From the NCBI GenBank assembly GCA_010093605.1, contig MU004181.1:620001-684000 (forward strand): a stretch of DNA of 64,000 bases, read 5' to 3'. The stretch comes from Lophium mytilinum. Lineage: Eukaryota; Ascomycota; Dothideomycetes; Mytilinidiales; Mytilinidiaceae. Positions 57,231-64,000 of the stretch are shown here, piece by piece. Within the stretch, counting starts at the first letter, position 1. Each line of letters opens with the position of its first letter. The notes beneath the pieces were generated by a model. It was not told the DNA's origin and ran no database searches. It saw nothing but the letters and a program-made list of their open reading frames with translations. Position numbers and translations under genes: made by a program.

Positions 57231-58759
57231 TTAGAGAGTCCGATCGATATCGTACAACACATCTGTCCGTATCACATACTTCGCCGATGGCTTTTCCCCT
57301 TCTCTTACCCCCGTGCCCTCATGTAATAGCGCCCCCTCAACCTCACCATGTGGAAACATCGCGATGCTACCCTGAATCGGCTTAACAGGGTAGGCATTCA
57401 GACTCCCTTCTTTCACACTCGGCAAGAAGAAAGTCGTCTCCCCACCCTCAAACTCGTCGTTCAGATAGATCAGGAACGTAAAGAGTGATGATTGCTTGGC
57501 ACCGGGCGGAGAAGCGTCGTATATGTACTTATTAGCTACGGGATCTTCCGAGGAAGGGGGCCAGGCGCCGTCGATATGAATGCGGTATTCGGCATGCGGG
57601 ACATATCTATAGACTCGGAACCGGCGGTTTAGGCCTCGAACGGCCTTGCCATCGACCGCTGGAGGGATGAAGGGGGCGACGCGGCTCCAGAGGCCGGCGC
57701 AGAATGTATTGTCGGCGAGCCAGTAGACGTTGTGGGCAAGGATACTAGTTTCTTCGCCTTCGGCACGGATGGGAGCATCGGGTGTGAAGCCTATTGTTTC
57801 TGTGGCAGCTATGATTCGAGTGCATTCGTCTGCTGTGAGTGCGTCTTTTAGAACATGAAGATTTGGGACGTTAGGATGCTTGTGATGAGTTGTGTTCGGT
57901 GGCTCGGACGAAAACGGGATGGTCTTGTCGTTGGAGGCATGTACAATCGCTGGGTGATGATTAGGCGGCTTCCGTTCGGGGCCTGGAGTCCTCTCGATGG
58001 TGCGGAAGCAAGATGTAATGTTGAACTGCAGAGCTATAGAGCTCTTGCGAAAAATGCTCCGATCCAGGACACTCGCATATGTATCGGCTCTATTCTTGGT
58101 CCCTCTTAGATTCCACGCTTTCCGGGGAATGATTGGACCGTCTAATGCGGTATCTGGGTCAACTGTACGATCCACCGGCCCGATGACTCGTGCGATTGCG
58201 TCCAAAACTTTGAGCACTTGCTCTTCTTTTGCGCTTCTCTTCGCATCCTTCACGTGAACCTGCTCGGCTAATCCACTAACAACGTCCAAGTCCCGCACCC
58301 ATCGACATAGTGCGCCTAGTTTCGGTACTTGATCTCGAATACGCATTTCTGCGAGCGAGATGCGAGCTTCAACATAGCCCTCGTCAGCCAGAGCACCACT
58401 GATCTTTGCGGTGAGGTTCGAGTCATCTTCATCGGATGGTTAGCATATGCAAGCCATTCGGAAAGTCAAGACTTACCAGCGGAATTGAAACCTATCGTGC
58501 AAGCCTTGCGGAACCCAAAGACAGCGGTCCGCAAGTCTCTGCAAGCTTTTGACTTTAGCACACTTGGATTGGCTGCAAGTGTATTCAAGGTATCGACACT
58601 GATTTCGATATCGTCTTCGGTAAGCATCAGATCATGTAGTGTTTTTGATGAAGCCGGTGCATCTGGTGGTGGCGTGACAATTGCTGAAGTCTTCGTTTTC
58701 TTGCTGCTCTTGCTATTTTGCGGCTCTTGGTTTGGCCTTTTGGCCTTGTTTTTAGCCAT
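57231..58759 (-). CDS. 2-oxoglutarate/Fe(II) dioxygenase, prolyl-4-hydroxylase-like
   Basis: Two exons, 58759-58477 and 58426-57231, give 492 residues; the join needs the acceptor GATGAAG just before 58426. Residues 1-60 are Lys/Ser-rich (MAKNKAKRPNQEPQ) and may be nuclear-targeting. The catalytic double-stranded beta-helix occupies about 285-490: HIDGAW gives the iron ligands His378 and Asp380, the distal His is about 463 (LLHEGTGV), and the 2-oxoglutarate-binding basic residue is near 481 (YVIRTD). LNDEFEGGETTFFLP is the classic P4Hc strand pair. It should hydroxylate a protein or small molecule using oxygen and 2-oxoglutarate; the substrate is unknown. The N-terminal half has no recognised domain. 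Confidence 0.85.
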
Positions 58760-59477
58760 CTTTGAGATGGAGAGAAAAGCGAGGGTTGACGGTCGAGGAA
58801 GAGCTCTCTCGAATACGGAGTACTCCAAGCACGGTCCCTACGCTCTGGCGAAATGAACTCTATGTCCAATGGTGGCCAACGTACTCGCCCGGAACTTGCA
58901 GTAAGGCAACAAGATTTAAAATAGAGTATGGCTGCAAATGTAGAGAAAATAGATGTCGAAGGGGAGTTGCAAAGTGGTGCTGTGGCAAAACGGACCGGAG
59001 AAAATGCTCCTCCGATGACCACGTGATCTTCCATCCCCAGATCGCGATCCAACGACTTAGAGTCAAGGCAGTTACAACGGTGAGAGAGCTATCTAACGGC
59101 AAGTCTGACTGTTCTGTTGGCCTACATCTCCTTCTTCAACAATATGATCAGGCTCTCGTTGGAGCACGTGACAAACTAGCCTCGAATAGGCCACTGTTTG
59201 AATTTCAATTCTATATATCATCTGAAATCTCGCTAGACTAAGTGCTTATAATGTTCCTTGTCCTACGCATCTGACTTCGCGCCGTCGCGTTGAGCAATCG
59301 GGCGCTTTACAGTCGGCTCTCCCCTGGGATATCTGTGGAAGACTATCCTGAAGCACTATCCAGTGCGGCGAGGGTTGAACCACTGTGCCTCAATGGGCGA
59401 CGTAATGCTTCCTTCAGGTTGAAGAAGGTCTCTCACCTCCTCGATCTTGACGTTGAGTCCAATCCACTGCTTTCCCC
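58760..59477. other. Intergenic region
   Basis: Upstream of the dioxygenase and downstream of the ABC ATPase gene. CACGTG hexamers occur near 59019 and 59164. No gene recognised. Confidence 0.5.
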
Positions 59478-60408
59478 TCACTTCTCAAGCCTCTCACTAT
59501 TCTCATTCCCATACCCGCCCTTCCCTTCCAAACTCTCATACGTCTTCCCCTGCCCCGCCTTCCCATTCCGCGGCCCCCTCTCATCCAAATCCTCCTGCAA
59601 CCACTTCAACACCAACTCCCCCAACTGACTATTCCCCGTCACCACTCGATCCTTCGTGTCGCTCACCAAATCAAACTCCGTCATGCTGCCCCACTTCTTC
59701 ACCTTACCAAGACTCATGTGCACCAAATGCGTTGGCCACTGCGCCAGATTATCCAGAATATGCGTCGCGTACACAATTGTGCATTTCCGGATCTCTGTCT
59801 CCCGCTTCAGGAACCCAAGGAAGTTACTCCGGCTCAGCAAGTCTAGATCGACGGTGATCTCGTCTAGCAGCAAGACGGTCCACGGCCGCAGCAGGCCCAT
59901 GGCTAATTGAACGCGCCTCCGTTCGCCATCGCTGACGGCGTGCATACGCCACGCGAGGTCGATGTCTAGTATGTGCACCAGCTCGTCGCGGCGGTCCGAG
60001 TAGTAGTCACCGCCAACGGAAGCGAGGAGGGTAGGGACGTCGATGTCGGTGCGCACGATGGGGTTCAGGACCCATTCGAGTCCCAGGTAGGTGACGCCTT
60101 CGAGGCCTTCTTTGAAGGGATCGATTCCGGATATGGAGACGGTATTGGAGGGGGCCATGCGCTTGCCGGAGAGTAGGCGGAGGAGGGTTGTTTTGCCTGC
60201 ACCGTTGGCTGTGATTTATGGTTAGTCATGAAAGGTCATTCTAAACGGGGAAGTTGGGAGGAGCCTGGCGCATACCTCCTATCAGCAGCGTCCGGCTTCC
60301 TGGTGGGAGGTGAAGGAAGACCTCTTGCAGCCCGCTGGAGCCATCAGGAAACTTGTAGCTCAGGTCGTGCACGTCAATTGACGGGGCGACGTCTTGGGCA
60401 GAAGCCAT
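59478..60408 (-). CDS. CAF16: CAF16-type soluble ABC ATPase
   Basis: Two exons, 60408-60276 and 60208-59478, give 287 residues, close to yeast Caf16 (289). A single ABC domain without membrane helices: Walker [10 protein letters not shown] (Lys50) spans the exon junction, the signature helix is [16 protein letters not shown], Walker B is [12 protein letters not shown] and the switch His is in YATHI. Yeast Caf16 associates with the CCR4-NOT complex and RNA polymerase II mediator. The C-terminal 40 residues are charged and Gly-rich. The start is the ATG at 60408; it is divergent from MOD5 with 254 bp between, so the two probably share a promoter. Orthology is inferred from motif pattern and length. 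Confidence 0.88.
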
Positions 60409-60662
60409 TATGAGTTCCTCGAGTCCGTTTCCTAAGAAATAACAAACCGAAAAGAAGGTGGTACGACTACATTTTGTATGCTGCGGAAGGTACCTTTGTA
60501 AGACGTTAGTGGTGTCGTCACTAGAATAGGTGGGGCAGAAAGTCTGGAAAAGGAAGGCGGCAGGGAATTTCCCGCTCACCGCTTTCCGGGGTCTTCTAAA
60601 ACCCCGAATTTCCAATGTCATAGGGCGCACTGTTCACCAGGTCATGAAGAAACTGTAGATGG

Positions 60663-62269
60663 ATGTCACGTTTGCTGCAGCAAATATTGCCGAAGTCGTT
60701 GAGGATGTTGCGACCGCCGCAGAAGCCCCTCGTCGCTATTATCGGCGCGACGGGGACGGGAAAGTCTGAGGTGAGTTACGACATTACCACTGCTCTTTTC
60801 TAGAAGTGTACTGATCACATTAGATAGCTAGCAGTCGAAATAGCACGCCGATTCAATGGCGAAATCATTAACGGTGATGCCATGCAGCTCTATCACGGCC
60901 TGCCCGTTATCACCAATAAGATTCCCGAAGTAGAGCAAAAAGGCATACCGCATCATTTGCTAGGATGTATAGGGCTGGAGCAAGAGACATGGACAGTGGG
61001 AAAATTTGTGGACAAGGCGTTGGGCGTGGTATGCAGATTCCATCAAAAGCAATCATACGCCATGCGCGATCATTCAATGCGATTCTGATACGTTACTGCT
61101 CCTAGATTGAAGAAATCCGATCCAGGAACCAACTCCCTGTCCTAGTAGGCGGAACACACTACTACACGCAATCCCTCCTCTTCCACGACATCCTCGCCGA
61201 CGACACGGCCTTGTCTAGCTCGAACAACCAGCACTTCCCTATCCTAGATGAGCCCACAGATGTGATACTTACGAAACTGCAAGAGGTCGACCCGATAATG
61301 GCGGAGCGATGGCACCCAACGGACCGCCAGAAGATTAGACGCTCCCTGGAGCTCTTTCTCAAAACGGGGAAGCCGGCGAGTAAGATATACGAGGAACAGG
61401 CGATAAGACGGCAAGCTGTCGTTGATGCTGATAATCCAGCTGATGATGGTGAGCGCGAAGGAAAAAGTGGCGGACTGACGATGACCATGCGCTTCCCAGC
61501 TCTCATCTTCTGGATCCACGCCTCGCGGGAAGCACTATGTAAACGGCTCGATGGCCGAATCCTGAAAATGTTGGAAAATGGGCTGTTGGAAGAAGTCAGC
61601 ACGTTGTCCATATTTCGCGAGGGACAAGAAGCGAAGGGCTTCGCTGTTGATCAAACGCGAGGTATATGGGTCTCAATTGGGTACAAAGAGTTTCTGGCGT
61701 ATCGTACAGCTCTTGCGAGTGGGGCAGCGGATGCACAAGAGTTGGCAAGGCTGAAAGAAGCGGCAGTCGCTCACACGCAGGCGGCAACACGGCAATACGC
61801 AAACCGACAGGTGAAGTGGATCCGGATCAAGCTGATGAACGCACTTGCTGGGGCAGGCCAAACTACGAATATTTTCCTGCTGGACGGGACTGACCTCGCG
61901 ATCTGGGATGAGCGAGTCATCAGTCCTGCGATGGGGATCACGGAGAAGTTCCTCAACGGCGACTCTCTTCCACCGCCCGTGGACGTTTCGGATATCGCGA
62001 CGGAGCTGCTAAAGCCGAAGAGCGAGGACCTGAGCCAGAGACGGGATCTATGGGGCAAGAAGACATGCGAAGTCTGCGGCATCGTGGGTACCACTGTGAA
62101 CGATTGGGAGCAGCATATCAAGAGTAGGGCCCATCGAAGAGCTGTTGCCATCAAAGAAAAGAAGAAAGTGAAAGAGCAAATGAGGGAGCGAGGGCTGAAA
62201 ATGGACGCCCAAAAAGAGGTGATTGACGTGCTCGAGAACCATCTTGATTTATTTGCGGAGGAGCAATGA
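60663..62269 (+). CDS. MOD5: tRNA dimethylallyltransferase with C2H2 finger
   Basis: Three exons: 60663-60770, 60828-61028 and 61106-62269, giving 490 residues. The P-loop GATGTGKSE lies at 28-36, followed by [21 protein letters not shown], the DSAQ-equivalent substrate motif, and VGGTHYY. This IPP transferase puts isopentenyl on A37 of tRNAs reading UNN codons, in cytosol, mitochondria and nucleus. Eukaryote-specific is the C-terminal C2H2 finger, [23 protein letters not shown] at about 424-447, followed by a basic Lys-rich helix. Alternative starts at Met1 and Met15 could give mitochondrial and cytosolic forms, as known in yeast Mod5. An insertion of about 20 residues ([14 protein letters not shown]) lies in the middle. 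Confidence 0.95.
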
Positions 62270-62354
62270 ATCTGACGGAGCGATCGTCGAAACGTCCAGG
62301 ATTCAATCGCAAGCCAGAAGTCTGGGCACACTGCTTCTGGGTACCCTCATAAGG

Positions 62355-62540
62355 TTTCAACCCTCTAGCCGCGATTTCAAGTTCCAGACAGTGCAAATCA
62401 GACTGCTACGCACCTCACCGCCTACTAGATGGCCGGGCTGCTCTCTCGGTGGTGTCAAGGGAGCAAATTGGAGCTGAACGGGATTCAGTCTGTGTGTCCA
62501 GACTTATGGCTTAGTACTGTACCTTCCAGGCCATGCTCTA
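62355..62540 (+). repeat. Dispersed repeat, copy E
   Basis: Aligns with copies A-D over the TTTCAAGTTCCAGACAGTGC part and shares CCAGACTTATGGCTTAGTAC with copy D. It lies directly after the MOD5 stop codon region. Confidence 0.6.
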
Positions 62541-62832
62541 CTCTTGGATATGAGGAAGTGCATCCGGAGATGCTCCAAACTAGGGAGCAAGAGCTTTGTA
62601 GAAAGTCACAGAGCACTTGTCTTCCAGAAAAGTAGTTTTCCAAGATGGTCATCTCCAATTGCTACCTACCTAGCTCCAGTTTGTCAGACCAACTAAGGCT
62701 TGCTACAACGGTGCCAGAACTGTAGGTAAAACGCTTATAAACGCTCATAACCCTTCAAACCCTCATTCCCGCCAAAGACTAGAAGACTGCTACTTGATAC
62801 TCAAACCTCATAGACCGTAGTCACATTTCAAA

Positions 62833-63215
62833 ATGTCAACAAACTCAGCACCCCCGTCAACGCCTACTCAAACCAGCATAATCCAACGCATCTTCTGGCT
62901 CATCTTGATTCAGTGCCATCGTCACTTGGTTCTGCCTCCAGAGCTAACCCCATCGTAGACCTTAAAGGAGCAACCGGAGATCCGAGAATATTGCTCATGT
63001 GCGGCCGTACCGACGCTGATCCGAACAAGCTGGAGTGGAAAGCAGAGGTCGCGGACTACGACCAGCGGTCCGACCAGAACGAGGACTTTAGTTTCAAGGC
63101 AAATGCGAAGTGGTATGGCCCTTGTGGAGGAGGTAGTTCTAAAGAGGCTCTGGAGGGATTGGAGTTGCAGGTGGAATTTGACTGGAAGAAGAAGCAAGCA
63201 GAGGCATCGAGCTAA
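62833..63215 (+). CDS. Possible small protein of unknown function
   Basis: ATG at 62833 opens a hydrophobic-rich frame (IIQRIFWLILIQ) that ends in a TAG at 62956-62958. An overlapping frame from about 62880 to 63215 continues ANPIVDLKGATGDPR, LMCGRTDADPNKLEWKAEV and ends KKKQAEASS. Codon texture of the second frame looks real. The two could be joined only by a 29-bp GT-AG intron, which is shorter than fungal introns normally are. The gene may therefore have an unseen upstream exon, a frame change, or be spurious. No family recognised. Confidence 0.35.
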
Positions 63216-64000
63216 GCTACGAGTACGGAGCCCCGCTTTTTGCTGCCGCAGCGAGTTACGAATATTTCGGTAGGCGGTTTCATGGTGGGAAATGATGCTA
63301 CAGAAGTCGTAAACATGGGATCAGAACTGTGCGACAGGATAATTACAGTGAAGTGCTAGGTGCGGTATCAAGCATCGTTGTCATCGTCCTCACTGTCGAT
63401 ACCTAGGCCCATGAGTTATGCCGGTGCGCAGCTCTCTTCGCCGCACTCTTGGCGATACCGAGTTAACGAGAGCCCGAAGATCGTACGCTAAATAGCCTCA
63501 TACACGCGTGTGCCCTGCTCAGGTGTCTCCAAGCGGCGATGATAAATAAGCGAGCTATCTAGGTATTCCAGTGGGATGTTGCTGTTTCGCCCCCAATACC
63601 AAGATGTTATTTTCTTACACCTGCACGTTCGGAGTCGCAGGATTCCCCTAGGTCTGATTGGGAAAAGACGATTGTCAAAGCGCTATCTTTAGATTTACCC
63701 AGGTAGGTAGGCGAGGCTACTTATCCCGAACTTAGCCACAGCTACCTTAGCACTCCCACCGTGCCACCCTACTCATTTGCGTTTCAGGATAGGCTCTTAG
63801 CTAGTCTCTACCCCACCACACCATCGTATTCCTGGATTAGATCATCCTGTCAGCCTTGCCAGGCTAGCTCGGCTGGCTCGGCTGTAAATGCGGGACGTTG
63901 CGGGCATAAACCTGGCATACGGATGTCGTACTTCCTCCATCCTGCACGGCTGGCTCCCTACATACCTAGTACATCCTGCTGGTCATAGTTGACAGGCACG
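63216..64000. other. Intergenic region at the window edge
   Basis: No gene, RNA or repeat of note is recognised. Confidence 0.5.

Overview
The window is nuclear DNA of a filamentous ascomycete (Pezizomycotina; class not resolvable by eye). The grounds are short GT-AG introns of about 45-120 bp, NACHT-ankyrin STAND genes, a PTH11/rhodopsin-like membrane protein, secreted GH11 and GH131 enzymes, a DUF3435 tyrosine-recombinase relic and an AT-saturated transposon of the kind made by repeat-induced point mutation. Exon boundaries were worked out by hand from splice signals and reading-frame phase. No rRNA, tRNA or CRISPR was recognised.

Layout. 1-9.4 kb: end of an F-box/LRR-like gene, a GPI-anchored Ser-rich protein, a zinc alcohol dehydrogenase with four exons, and a DUF676 lipase-like hydrolase. 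10.3-22.8 kb: three paralogous STAND (NLR-like) genes with the order SesA-like N-domain, NACHT, ankyrin repeats and a C-terminal hydrophobic tail. Two lie on the minus strand and one on the plus strand. The middle one carries a frame change. 22.9-29.8 kb: GH131 glucanase, PTH11-like receptor and an orphan multipass membrane protein. 29.8-33.6 kb: no long gene, but repeated modules of CACGTG boxes followed by a TATA box and a tiny ORF. 33.7-37.5 kb: APH/CHK-type kinase and a six-exon SDR. 37.8-39.7 kb: a decayed Starship-captain-like (DUF3435) gene with a TA-flanked MITE nested in it and a sister MITE close by. 40-47.3 kb: processive GT2, SUKH/SMI1 protein, GH11 xylanase and alpha/beta hydrolase. 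47.3-50 kb: dispersed repeats and a Ty3/gypsy fossil. 50-52.7 kb: membrane protein and coiled-coil nuclear-looking protein. 53.07-56.77 kb: a complete-ended but heavily mutated hAT transposon with an 8-bp target duplication. 57.2-62.3 kb: housekeeping block with a prolyl-4-hydroxylase-like 2OG oxygenase, a CAF16-type ABC ATPase, and the tRNA dimethylallyltransferase MOD5 divergent from CAF16. 62.3-64 kb: another dispersed repeat copy and a doubtful small gene.

How it fits together. The ends are ordinary gene-dense genome with enzymes for plant-wall breakdown and core RNA functions. The centre is accessory: non-self-recognition genes, mobile-element relics and promoter-like repeats. The best candidates for new biology are the tail-anchored NLR trio with its 25-nt P-loop microexon (two of three paralogues), the E-box/TATA module array, and the captain relic with nested MITE.
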